From Roridomyces roridus (Eukaryota > Basidiomycota > Agaricomycetes > Agaricales > Mycenaceae), in NCBI GenBank assembly GCA_029378245.1, contig JARKIF010000006.1:2356001-2420000 (forward strand): a stretch of 64,000 nt of DNA, given 5' to 3'. Both the position numbers and the translations under genes were made by a program. Positions 54,183-64,000 of this stretch are shown here, in pieces (position 1 is the first letter of the stretch; each line of letters begins with the position of its first letter). The notes below the pieces were generated by a model. That model ran no database searches. It was not told the DNA's origin and saw nothing but the letters and a program-made list of their open reading frames with translations.

Positions 54183-56785
54183 TCAGTCAAAGACGTTATT
54201 GCGAAAGAGAGAATAAAAAGGTGGGAGGTTACGTGAAGAGGAAGAAGAGAAGAACGACAAAGGGTAGCGCAAGGACGTGAAAAAGAAGAAAGCAGTAAAG
54301 AGATGATAGATAAAGGTGAATGGGAAAAAGAGCGTTTCAACGAGGCGCTCCGGACCACGTTTAGCTACAGGGAGGGGCAAGTGGATGGTCGAGGAAGCAG
54401 GGGTGGATGATGGGGTTTCAGAACGTGAAGAAGAATCGTGAAAGGGAAGCGACAATGGGTACGGGATTGCAGCAGGGTACACCATCACAGAACCCTTCTC
54501 ACGGGTGAAAGAACGGTGTGAAGGAACAGGGGGGAAAGCGGACGAAGGGGGGAGGGACATGGCATGTGCTACGCCCTCTGCGTGCACTGCCGAAGCAGGA
54601 TTCGCGAACATGGTCCGTGAAGACGCAGACGTACCCATAAGTCCCTCGGTGATCTCCAAAATATCCACGATCAGCCGCTCGAGGAGGTCCTCGCTCAGAG
54701 TCTCGCGAACTAAGTCATGTCAGCGTGCGAAGGATATGCCAAAAAAGAGTTGGTACACACCCACAACGCGGAGGATCTGCGTATCGGTCTCGCCCTCGGG
54801 GGCATTATAGTTGGGCACGATCCATCCCTTGGTACGGAGCATCGACTGAATCCACGCCTGCTGCACATGCGGGAACTCGGCCGCAAACTTGTCAGAGAGC
54901 CGGAAGGACACAACAGGCAGCCCGCGTTCATACAACTCGGGCTCGTCCGTGTCTTCGGCAGTCGCCAGCTCGGCTTGGCCACGGGCAGAGAGCTTGTGAA
55001 TATTGCTCATGACGGTAAAGTACGTGGCTTCGAGCGCGCGGGAAAGCATGCGGGCATTGCGAAGATCCTTCATTGCGATGCGGCGGTAGCCATCGAATCC
55101 TTGAGATATAGGTGAGCGGAGAAATGTGGATTGAAGGATAACCAACCCAGGTTGAGGAAATTGAACATCTGAGCGATAATGGGAGACGCAGGCTTGGAGA
55201 AGTTGCTGGAACGATATTCTCAGTACGATGTAATGAGAAACTGAAGTACACGCACAGAGTAAAGGAGTATTCAACGCTGCCAAGGTAATCTTGACGCGAG
55301 ATGAGCAAATCAATTCGAGAAAGAGAAGACTACTAACGGAGCTCGAAAATCAGGTCCTTGTGCAGCAGGGACTCGTCACGCCACAGGATCCATCCAAGAC
55401 CAGCGTAGACGAGCCCGAACTTATGACCACTATGGCGACACATGAATACGAGTAGGCTGGTGGATAAGAAACGCACCTCGTGTTGATGGACACGACGCGG
55501 GGTACATCAAAAGCCCACTTGTAGTCTGGGTACGCGAATGGTGCAATAAACGCGCCAGACGCGCCATCAACGTGGATAGGGATATCGAGACCGGTGCGCT
55601 CCTGGAGTTTGTCCACTAAAACAAAATCAATGCGTGTCGGATTGGACGGATGGTGACATACAAAGATCGGACATGAGCTGGAGAATGTATGAGACCAAAA
55701 ATATATCAAGAGAAGCAAACGTGCCTGGACGTCCTCAAAATGGCCCGTGTAGGTCGATCCAAGGATAACCCTGTTACATTCAGTCTAAGCTTCAAGTTAT
55801 TTCGGCTACTCACATCACCTGCGCTCAAATAAGTCGACGTGACAGAAAGAAATAAGCCACTCACTCCGATAGTATTCTCGTCAATGTATTCAATCGCGTC
55901 GTGGGGATTCATGACATAGTTGGTGGAGGCGTTGACGGGGACCAGACGCGCCTCTACGTCCCAGTAGCTGATTGCATGGGTAAGTCAAAGCTCGAGGAGA
56001 CACCTGTAGACGAACCGGGCGAATTTTTCGAGAGCGACTTGAGCATTGGAGCCAAAGACAATGTTGGGATGATAATGGTCCTTCCCTGCAGCCTTCCTCG
56101 CCTCTTGCCAACCTACAAGCCGATTCAGTAAGGCATAGTGGGGCGTTGTATGAAATTCCGCACGTTTCTTCATCGCCAGACCGCCAAGCATGATAGCTTC
56201 GGATGAGCCCGCAGTGGAGGTGCCGATTACTTTGCCCTCTTTGGGAGCTTTCCAGAGATCGGCGACTGGATTAAGACGTCAAGCTGGGTCCAGCCATCGG
56301 AAGGACAGTGGACGCACTCATCGAAATGCAACGAGAACTGCACGAAACAAGGTATCAGCGAGGATTAAGGACGAAACGAGGTCACCAGCTGCTTACTGAA
56401 TAATAGTCGCTGCAGGATACTCGTCTAAATCCACCTGGTTCTTATTCATATTCTCAATAATGAGCTTGTTCGCCTCCTCTGGCATCCAGGTATGGACGAA
56501 AGACGCGAGATTCAGCAGCGGATTGCCATCGAGGGCGGTCTCATCGTGGAGAAGCTGGTAGGCGGCCTTGGAGTTGATTCCGACCTTTGGCATCGTGTAC
56601 TTGGGAACCCCGGCCGCATCATCGCGCGACCAAGACTGGTGAACGGTCTGGCGGCCGAGGCTCGCGGTGTGCTTGCGATGCTGATGTTCCTTGCTCTTTT
56701 CGATGACCTCATCGGCGTTGACTAGCAGAGTGAGCGGATGTAACGATGGGTAAACTGAGCGCTCACTGTGGCGAGAAAGAGACAT
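54183..56785 (-). CDS. Glutamate decarboxylase
   Basis: The start at 56785 (MSLSRHSE, then a short intron) leads to [75 protein letters not shown] and the PLP-lysine motif [21 protein letters not shown] converts L-glutamate to GABA and CO2 and feeds the GABA shunt; it is cytosolic. The catalytic fold is complete. The C terminus is odd: after [15 protein letters not shown] come a Ser/Pro-rich stretch and a hydrophobic run ([18 protein letters not shown]) before the stop at 54183. The usual short GAD tail is not seen, so the last exon may be mis-joined or the true stop earlier. Confidence 0.9.
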
Positions 56786-57384
56786 GGCTGGAAGTGTAGA
56801 GAGTGGGAAGTGAAGGGATATTTAAATACCTCCTACAGGCATAGCGCCTCTATTTATGATTTCGAAGGTGATTGATTGGACACGGCGTGGGGCGTTCGCG
56901 ATTGGTGGCCACTTGTGCACTGCATGCAGGCACAACGTGTGCGTCAACGGAAAGAAGCAGGGAGGTTCGGGCATAGTGTGGTCTGCCTGGAAAAGTCTGG
57001 AAAGATGATGTCACCAACTTTTGGACTTCGAAAGAATCGCGCAGAATCGGGGAGACCGAGATTCCGTTGAGGTCGGTCAGAGGCCAGAAGATTCAAGAGA
57101 CTAGAATGCGGGTTGGACCGTTGAACATCAGAGTTCAATTCAAGGAGGTCTGAAGAAATCACTGATCAGATCGATGATCGAGTCCTTTTCGGGCAAAGTC
57201 AGGCCAAGTCTTCAGTTGAGCTGTCCTCATTTTCAAGGCTCCCTCAGCTCGTGTTTGAATGCGAAGTAGATTGCAATTGATGAGTACTACAAATGTGCGT
57301 CGTGAACCCTTGATACCCAATAAAATATGCTGCACAGAAAGCCCAAAATCCGAAAGCGTGCGTATGACAGCAAGGCAAAGTAAC
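56786..57384. other. Intergenic: GAD promoter and DyP 3' flank
   Basis: The palindromic TATTTAAATA at 56819-56828, 34-43 bases upstream of the GAD start codon, is a probable core promoter element. No gene is evident in the remaining 500 bases. Confidence 0.55.
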
Positions 57385-59208
57385 TCAAGCAGAAAGCGTG
57401 TTGCGGATCGCAGAGATCGATGGCGAGAAAAAGTACTCGCCTCCCCGAGACACCACAAAGTCCATAGGAAGCGTGGTGGCCTTGGTCGAGTTTTTCGGGT
57501 CGAGGCCAAAGACAGCACGAGGAGAACCGCCATTCTCGCCAACGATGGGGTCAAAGCCCGTGTTCTGGTGCAAGAACGCGCTGTTATCCGCCCAGAAACG
57601 TTGCAGGAACGAGAAACCGTTGCCAATGTTGGCTTGGTAGGCGACAAAGGCGAGGCCACGCTCAGTTTTGGTGGTGTGCGAGGACGCCTCGGCTTGAGAG
57701 ACTGTTCACCGATCGTCAGCACAAGTTCAAGATGTATATGCAAAAGAAAGCTCACCCTCGGGACCGTAGGGGATACCGCCGCGCACGATGTGGTGCGAGT
57801 TGGACTTGGACTCGGGCAGTCCGAGGTCAGCACGGGGCCGGGTCTTGCGAATGTGGGCGGCAAAGGGGCACTTGCTCTGGTCCGTGCTGTCTGACACAGT
57901 CTGACCGGGCGCGGCATAAGTGAAGTCGTTGTTGCGGTGAGGGTCAGCGCCGAGCTGCGGGTTGTCCTGCGTGGGGGCGAGGAAGACGGGTGCACCCTGG
58001 AGAGAGAAAAAGAGTCAGCTGGTGGTAAAGATTTAGAGAAAAATAAAACTGACACTCTTCCAGCGACCCATCATCCGCGCGCCGAGGAGGTCCGAGCCCT
58101 GCTGCTTGGTGAGACCAGGGACAGTCGTGATCGGGTTGTCGGACAGGAACTTGTTGAATTCGGGCACGAGTTGCTTGAGCTGGCGGAAGACGAGGAAAGA
58201 GCCGTCCTTGGCCCAAGCGGGGCGCTGGACGTCGTCACCGGTCTCACCGACCAGAATCTCACCGGGAGGAATCACAGCCTGGCCCGGGAGAGGAGATTGG
58301 AAGCCCTGCACAGCGGGGTTGCTAATGCCGTCGAGGTAGCCGAAATCTGAGCCATTGTTAATATCTTGTTTACATTGGAAGAACAAGATGCTTACGTTCA
58401 TGGCCCTGCATGGACCCCGGACGTGCTGCAGCATTGAGCGAGTACGCCTCGTTGATGGTACCCGCGAGCGCGCGTCTCACGGAAGCCACAGTCGACTGGA
58501 GGTTGTCCGTGGTGTCCGAAGCAAGAAGGATGACACCATGGATGCTCGTGGATTTGAACGCCGAGACCCAGTTATCGCTGCCGGGGTCACCGAGAGCGAC
58601 AGCATTGGCGAGCTGACCGGCGCTGAAGTCGGGGTCGTTGAGTCCGCCGGCGACCTTGAGCGCTGAAAGGCCGGTTTGCGAGAACGCGATGTTACTGGAA
58701 ATTTGATCAGCAACGGAAAAGGGTAGATGAGAGGGAAAACTAACAGCATGGTGCTGATCGGATTGGCAGTGTTGAGCACCTGAGTCGTGCTCGTCACCAT
58801 CGGGAGTACAGACGACTTGAGCTTCTGCTTGAATTTGGCGACATCCGTGATGGTGAAGAAGAGGAAGAATTCCGTGTTCTTCTTCATGCCAATGCTATCA
58901 AACAGTCAGAAAATGTACCAAACAGCCAAGGAACAAAAATGCGTACAGAATATCGCCCTGAATGTCACTCAAGTTGAGACCGGCCGCATTCGAAGCGGCT
59001 TTGGCCGCATCGGGTGTGGGTAATTTAGGCATCGCCGCGGGGTCTACAATGGAATAGGTCAGACAGCACCTCGAAAAGGGCAAGAATGCATACCGATCAA
59101 CAGCGAGGAATCCCGTTTCCAATCGACCTGGTGGGAGCGAATCTCGGCGGCACGGGCAGCGCCAACAGCAGAGAGGATCAAACCAGCAAGGGCAGTGGCG
59201 ACCTTCAT
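57385..59208 (-). CDS. Secreted DyP-type heme peroxidase
   Basis: Signal peptide MKVATALAGLILSAVGAARA from 59208. Family motifs: LNLSDIQGDIL, AGTINEAYSLN, the distal GxxDG motif in HFGYLDGISNP, MMGRWKSGAPV, the proximal histidine in CPFAAHIRKTRPR, and a late FADNSAFL-type segment (RFWADNSAFLHQ). The protein ends AIRNTLSA at 57385. Fungal DyPs oxidise anthraquinone dyes, phenolics and lignin-related compounds with H2O2 and are exported. Length (about 500 residues) and motif order are normal for the class. About seven introns. No partner genes are visible. Confidence 0.93.
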
Positions 59209-60218
59209 TGTGATTGTGATTGTGTCTTAGGCGGAAGAGAGCGGGAGCCGGGTGGTTGCTGGATCCGCTGTTGCATTCTCGACCGCTTTTATGGAGAATG
59301 GATGAGGGGTAGGACAAGGACTGATCATTTTGTATGCTGGTGCGGAGCAGCAAGAATGTGGGCCCTGATCAGAACCCCCTGAAGCGCTTCACAATACAAC
59401 ATGGGACAAAGGGATGTGGGCCCAACGAGGTATGTTGCTGAGGCTCGGTCGATACAATATCCACCTAGACTCGACGCCGTAGCCAGCAGGAGAGAAGAAA
59501 AAACAACTTCAAACCGGCGTGCGCTGCAAAACGGTTGCCAATGCCATCCAGCACACACGAATGTTCCCTCCTGAATGAACAAGCCCTCGATTCATTTCGG
59601 AGTTGATGCCAGGCACTGGTGATAGGTATCCCTGTTTGGAGTACGGGATCGAATTGAATCCGCTCCGCAATTGATCGAAGTCTTCCTCCGAGGCGTCGCA
59701 TTAGGGTACCATGAAACGGAGGCGGATTAACATACCTGCTCTTGGAGCAGTGGTAAAAAGCCACCGCCGAGGCGAGAAAACCTGCGTGTCGGAGTAATCG
59801 TTGAGCAGCTGTGGCGGTCGTCTCGCAGCAGGCCAGATGCATTGACAGAACATTGAGTGACCCTATCCAGTGAATGAAAAGTGAGGTGTCTAAGATACTG
59901 CCACCTGTCATTGATCTTGCGGCAATTTAATCGGGTTCCTGGGGGCGGGACCTTATACAGTGCGAGTCCGGAGCGGGACCTTGGACAGAGAGACGATCCC
60001 GAACAGCTCCTGGAAACGGCCAATCCCGCGGCGAAATCTTCCGCAACAACCGCTGACTTTTGGCCTGGAGAATTTTGGAATGTAATATTCTCCTCGTACA
60101 TCTTGCGTACATCCTGTGAATGTCTATCCCGCGCTGAATAGCCCCGACCGTGCTCCAAGTGGCGTGTCCCAATCAAGCCTCGACGGTGCAAACGAACAAC
60201 CAATGTTCAATCCCAATG
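59209..60218. other. 1 kb stretch without a supported gene
   Basis: DyP promoter and the 3' flank of the JTB-like gene. Minus-strand frames (59465-59911 and 59727-60203) overlap each other and show no family motif or good start context. Confidence 0.5.
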
Positions 60219-60674
60219 CTACCTGATTTGAGAGATGCGGGCAGCCAGCTGTCGTGCCTGCAGAGCACGCATCCTCCGTGAACGCGAGTAGACGCCAAAG
60301 AGAGCCACAGCAGCGAAAAGGAGATTGCAGCCGACGAATTCGAGGAAATCGCCGCGCTCCTGGGTGACGACGCGCCCACAGGCGGCCCAGGCTTGTGTAT
60401 GGGGTGCTTGTATTGGAGGCGGGTCAATGGCAGAGGAGGTAGTGTTTATACAGTGCATTATACGGCGAGTGCCAAAGGGTTGACAGAAGGGCTCGCTGAG
60501 CTGAAGGGTGGTGAGGTTTGGCAGAATTAGTTTCGTGTGGACACGGACAAGATCTGCGGGACATTGCTCGCATGGACCAAAGGGTGTGCAGACAATGTCT
60601 TGGCTGCCGTGAATGGTCTCTGCCGCCACGAAATAGACGAGGAGCAGCCAGGCCCAGATGAGAGGAAAGAGCAT
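60219..60674 (-). CDS. JTB-like single-pass membrane protein
   Basis: An intronless frame of 151 codons. MLFPLIWAWLLLVYFVAAET is a signal peptide. The luminal part has paired cysteines in the order CTPFGPCEQCP, EPFCQPFGTRRIMHC and WAACGRVVTQERGDFLEF, followed by a membrane span (GCNLLFAAVALFGVYS) and a basic tail RSRRMRALQARQLAARI. Cysteine spacing, the aromatic residue before the span and the tail match the JTB (jumping translocation breakpoint) family layout. The function is poorly known in fungi. I chose this start because it opens the signal peptide and lies 24 bases from the SRP19 start. Confidence 0.6.
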   Translation of the reverse strand: MLFPLIWAWLLLVYFVAAETIHGSQDIVCTPFGPCEQCPADLVRVHTKLILPNLTTLQLSEPFCQPFGTRRIMHCINTTSSAIDPPPIQAPHTQAWAACGRVVTQERGDFLEFVGCNLLFAAVALFGVYSRSRRMRALQARQLAARISQIR

Positions 60675-60698
60675 GATGTTAATGACAAATCCATCGAA

Positions 60699-61589
60699 AT
60701 GTCCCGACGCGCCGCCATCATCGAAGAGGAGTTTGACGACGATACGGACCTCCCGCTCCCTAGCCATCCTCTTCCCAGCACAACCAATGGTCCTCTGATC
60801 CAGGAGATTGACATTGACGACGACCAGCGCCATGCGGGCCCTGCGTCAGCACCGCAGTCTCCATTCCATGCCCCGCCGCACGCCGAGCACGAATTCCACC
60901 CCCAAGTGACGGATATCACTCCATACAAGAACTGGACATGTGTCTATCCCATATACATCGACGCAAAGCGCCCGTATGGCACTGGTCAACGTAGGCTTTC
61001 GCGGGAGAACGCCGTGTGGTGGCCGCTCAGCAAGGACATTGCCGACGCGAGCAATGCGCTGGGACTTCGCACGCTACACGAGGTTGACAAGTCCCATCCT
61101 CGAGACTGGGAGAACCCAGGTCGTGTGCGCATTCTGTGGAAGAAGGACGGCCGCCTTATGAATCCCGTCTTCAAGACCAAAAAGCTCCTGCTCGAGGCCA
61201 TCGCAGCTCGTATCCAAAGGACCAAGCCAGCGTCCAAACCCATCCCGCCTTTCCGCTCCACTGCCCCGGCTGCTACTCCTGCTGCCCCCACGCCGACTCC
61301 AGGCAAGGGCAAGCAGGCGTCTGCCCCGGCACCCAAGAAACAGCCCGTATCCAAAAGCAAAGGACGGGTCGCCCCTACGCCGCCACTTCCACACCCACCG
61401 CTTGCCTCTCGCGTGTCCTCGTACTCTCCTGCGCTCGCTAGTGGCATGCTTGTCGATGCGGTCAAGGCTGGCATGGCCGCGCAGGCTCAGGAGGCTGCTG
61501 CTGCCCCCGGGACACCCGGTGTGCCCGGCCAGCAGACACCAGGTGGAATGCAGAAGGGCAAGAGGAAGGTTGTACGAGTCAGAGGGTGA
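60699..61589 (+). CDS. SEC65: Signal recognition particle subunit SRP19 (Sec65)
   Basis: An uninterrupted frame of 296 codons from the ATG at 60699. Core SRP19 motifs: WTCVYPIYIDAKRPYGTGQRR, then RENAVWWPLSKDIADASNALGL, HPRDWENPGRVRILWK, and FKTKKLLLEAIAARI. It binds SRP RNA and helps assemble SRP54 on it for co-translational ER targeting. An acidic N-terminal extension of about 80 residues and a Pro/Ala-rich C-terminal extension ending GKRKVVRVRG (basic) are common in fungal Sec65 proteins. It lies head-to-head with the JTB-like membrane protein and tail-to-tail (46 bases) with the old yellow enzyme gene. Confidence 0.95.
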   Translation: MSRRAAIIEEEFDDDTDLPLPSHPLPSTTNGPLIQEIDIDDDQRHAGPASAPQSPFHAPPHAEHEFHPQVTDITPYKNWTCVYPIYIDAKRPYGTGQRRLSRENAVWWPLSKDIADASNALGLRTLHEVDKSHPRDWENPGRVRILWKKDGRLMNPVFKTKKLLLEAIAARIQRTKPASKPIPPFRSTAPAATPAAPTPTPGKGKQASAPAPKKQPVSKSKGRVAPTPPLPHPPLASRVSSYSPALASGMLVDAVKAGMAAQAQEAAAAPGTPGVPGQQTPGGMQKGKRKVVRVRG

Positions 61590-61635
61590 TACTGTCTTTG
61601 AATACATTCCCATTTTACACACAATACAAGGAAAT

Positions 61636-63152
61636 CTACACCCACTCTGCGAAAGCACGCTCATACTGATTGGCCGCCTTGACCTTGGCACCCAATTTCC
61701 TTGCCGCATACAAAGCCCAATGCGGGTTCCGCAGCAACTCTCTGGCGAGGAGAACGACATCCGCCTTGCCTTCCACGAGGTACGACTCTGCGAGCTCCGG
61801 GTCTGAGATCATGCCAACCGCGCCCACGACGAGCGAGGGGTGCGCTTTCTTGAGCGCCTCTGCGAACGGGACCTGGTACCCAGGGCCGACCGTAATCTTT
61901 TGTTTCGACGACAGCCCGCTGGAGGAGACGTCCAAGAGGTCGATGACACCCAGCTTGAGCATTTCAGAGACAAAGATGGTGCTTTGCTCGATGCCCCATT
62001 GGAGGTAGGTGCCGTCGTCTGCCTTTTCTGGTCCTTCGACCCAGTCAAAGGCGCTGATGCGGACGAACAGTGGTTTGTCCCAGACCGAGCGGAGACGCTG
62101 GAGAAGACGCAGGGGGTAGCGCATCCGATTTTCCAGTGAGCCACCGTATCTAGATGGAAATTAGTAGCTGTTGATCACAGAAACAACGATCCTCACTCGT
62201 CAGTGCGCGAGTTTGAAAGCGGGGATAGAAACTCGTGCACGAGATAACCATGGGCACCGTGGAGCTCAATGAAATCGAAACCAATTTGCTTGCAGCGCTC
62301 GGCTGAGGCGGCGAACGCGTCCTCGACGTACTGGAGATCTTCGACTGTCATGGCCTTTGGCTTGGGGTACGTGTCCGAGAAGGGGATATCGCTGGGAGCG
62401 TATACTACGAGCACGATGAAGAGGAAGTCCAACAGACAAGATTCGACCCACCATTGTCGGGCCATCCATTTTCATTTTCCTTGGCGACCCAAGAGGTTCC
62501 GTGACCAGCCCGGTCTTTGATCCAAGGAGCGTAAGTCGAAGCCTTGCGTCCTGCGTGGGCGAGCTGGATGCCGATCTTGGTGCCTTGTGCGTGGCAGAAT
62601 TCGACGATGCGCTTCAATGGAGCCATCTGGGTGTCGGTCCACAGTCCGGCGTCTTCAGGGGAGATGCGTCCTTCGGGAACGACGCTGGTCGCTTCTATCA
62701 TGATGCAACCTACCCCGCGAGTGGCGAATCCCTGGCACATCATTGTGAATTGCTATGCATAAGATGGAGAGGAGTACTGACTCCAATATGTACGAGGTGC
62801 CTATAAAATAGTTCAGCACTCGAATGAGAATTTGAAGGAATGAAACTGTACCAATCCGTCGCGTGGCCATCCGACGAGCTGAAGATAGGTCATGAACGGA
62901 AGGACGACTTGGCGGGGGATGGATATACCTGTATTGACACATCGGAGACTGGGATCGAGTTAACCAGGGCAATGTTGCTCTCCTCGTTGGACGCACCACA
63001 AAGATCCTGTTCTTGAAAGTAACACCCTTGATATCGAGCGGCTCGAAGAGTTTTGGGTGCTTGCCATCGAGGACTGTACCGATTTCGGGCTTGTTGAGAG
63101 GATAATATTCGCGAGCGCCGGGGACGGGCGTGTTTCTGAGATCAAGGGCCAT
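61636..63152 (-). CDS. NADPH:flavin oxidoreductase, YqjM-type old yellow enzyme
   Basis: The start at 63152 (MALDLRNTPVPG) leads to LFEPLDIKGVTFKNRIFV, then SPMCQY after an intron, GVGCIMIEATSVVPEGRIS, KIGIQLAHAGRKAS, GFDFIELHGAHGYLVHEFLSP (catalytic His region), LFVRISAFDWVEG, GPGYQVPFAEALKK and ADVVLLARELLRNPHWAL. The family uses FMN to reduce activated C=C bonds of enones with NADPH. The PMCQY and LAHAGRKA motifs are those of the thermophilic-like (YqjM/xenobiotic reductase) subgroup. Five introns. The physiological substrate is unknown. Confidence 0.92.
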
Positions 63153-63612
63153 GGTTGTTGTGGGAGAGAGCGCGTCGGTCGCTTAATAAACGCGTCTGCG
63201 GCAGCCTCCGGCCCGTATCCCGTCTTACTAATTTCCTCCTAGACGTCCGCAAAGCCCGACCCTTCCCGACGTGCCCGATATCGGAAGAGTCGTTCCACAG
63301 AACCTCGGAAGATGTCGTACTCCCACGTATCCAACTTCAAGCTCGTGGAGCGCACGCAGCAGAGCACAGCGTAAACCGCGCAGTGAATTGCAGATATCAT
63401 CTCTGGTTGAAGCCGGTTGAAACTTGAAAGCCTCGCACTTTTCGCAACGTCTGTGTTCTGCATCTTGTGTTTCTCGTCTGTTTCCGCCACTTGGAAGACA
63501 ACACGCAAAGAGACGACTTCAGAACTGTATTCCTCGGTGGTCTGGACTCTGCACGTCAGTGCAGATTAACTCGACTCCGCTCTTCTTATGGCTCCAGCCT
63601 GGAGAGGTATAA
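63153..63612. other. Intergenic, no gene seen
   Basis: Old yellow enzyme promoter and the 3' flank of the partial gene at the right edge. Short frames on both strands only. Confidence 0.45.
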
Positions 63613-64000
63613 CTACAGGTGGGACTGTACGCCAGCAGCATAATTTCTAGCCCCCATGTCCATTATCGAGTCAAACGTGTCTACAGCCCACACACCTCTG
63701 AACAACACCTTTGCGCGTTGCCGGTATGTCGTCCTGCTTATGGTAATATTTTCTCTCACAGAAATCCGCATAGTGAAGTCCTGAGAGAGCCGTTCGCCGA
63801 GTTCCTGGGCGTCACCGTCCTCGTTCTTTTTGGTGCAGGCGTAAACTGCCAGGTCCTTTTGTCGTCCTCGAATGACGTGTCTGCGTCGCCTAAAGGCGTA
63901 GGTGCTCAACGCCTGTTTCGTAGCCCACTAACATCTTTGAAGGATTACCTTTCTGTGTGTTTCGGCTGGGCGGTAAGCTCTTCTCTTTTCCCCGTTGTTC
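63613..64000 (-). CDS. 3' end of a gene running off the right edge
   Basis: The last exon (from about 63914 to the stop at 63613) encodes about 100 residues including VIRGRQKDLAVYACTKK, LGERLSQDFTMRISV and AKVLFRGVWAVDTFDS. It follows a short candidate intron whose donor is ggtaatcc and acceptor is aaacag. A further open stretch continues to the window edge. Composition looks coding, but the family is not recognised and the start lies outside. Confidence 0.45.

Noticed and set aside
57159..58055. 298-codon minus-strand frame overlapping the DyP gene
   Set aside because: Ser/Thr/Arg-rich shadow in another frame of the DyP exons, which carry real family motifs such as AHIRKTRPR.

Overview
The window reads as nuclear DNA of a basidiomycete fungus. 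Almost every gene is split by GT-AG introns of about 42-60 bases, and genes are densely packed on both strands. The family mix (C2/NACHT/WD40 protein, DyP peroxidase, Fet3/Ftr1 pair, CBM19-type secreted proteins, C2H2+RING proteins) fits Agaricomycetes. I infer something close to Rhizoctonia/Ceratobasidium, but the species is not proven by the sequence. No viral, plasmid or bacterial signature was seen.

Layout. 1-0.25 kb: internal exons of a gene running off the left edge (-). 0.54-2.58 kb: stand-alone adenylation (ANL/NRPS-like) enzyme (+). 3.5-10.2 kb: one very large C2-like/NACHT/WD40 STAND protein (-). 10.2-12.4 kb: no supported gene. 12.4-14.4 kb: type-B carboxylesterase-fold protein that lacks the nucleophile serine and has a reading-frame break (+). 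14.6-18.3 kb: two secreted wall/carbohydrate proteins, a CBM19-like protein and an expansin-like DPBB plus GH16 fusion (both -). 19.5-22.5 kb: two divergent membrane proteins of unknown role. 22.8-29.7 kb: two DUF4336 paralogues (+) on either side of a serine hydroxymethyltransferase (-) and a repeat-rich 2.7 kb spacer. 29.8-33.7 kb: divergent multicopper ferroxidase (Fet3-type) and iron permease (Ftr1-type), with GATA-type iron-regulator motifs between them. 33.9-35.8 kb: C2H2+RING zinc-finger protein (-). 36.7-40.3 kb: two F-box-like/DUF7730-like paralogues (+). 40.4-43.2 kb: D-amino-acid oxidase (-) and sphingolipid delta-4 desaturase (+), divergent over a promoter with a duplicated palindrome. 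43.3-46.5 kb: HIRA histone chaperone (-). 46.6-47.7 kb: second CBM19-like secreted protein (-). 48.3-54.1 kb: a cassette of two divergent genes with no recognisable family, bracketed by related direct repeats, the left one being a minisatellite. 54.2-56.8 kb: glutamate decarboxylase (-). 57.4-59.2 kb: secreted DyP peroxidase (-). 60.2-61.6 kb: JTB-like membrane protein (-) and SRP19 (+), whose start codons are 24 bases apart. 61.6-63.2 kb: YqjM-type old yellow enzyme (-). 63.6-64.0 kb: 3' end of a gene running off the right edge (-).

The clearest functional unit is the Fet3/Ftr1 pair (reductive high-affinity iron uptake). The secreted group (CBM19 x2, DPBB-GH16, DyP) points to wall remodelling or plant-biomass degradation. 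The most novel-looking object is the 48.5-54.1 kb cassette, followed by the degenerate esterase and the DPBB-GH16 fusion. Exon joins were worked out by eye from splice signals and reading frame; outer coordinates are start to stop codon unless stated.
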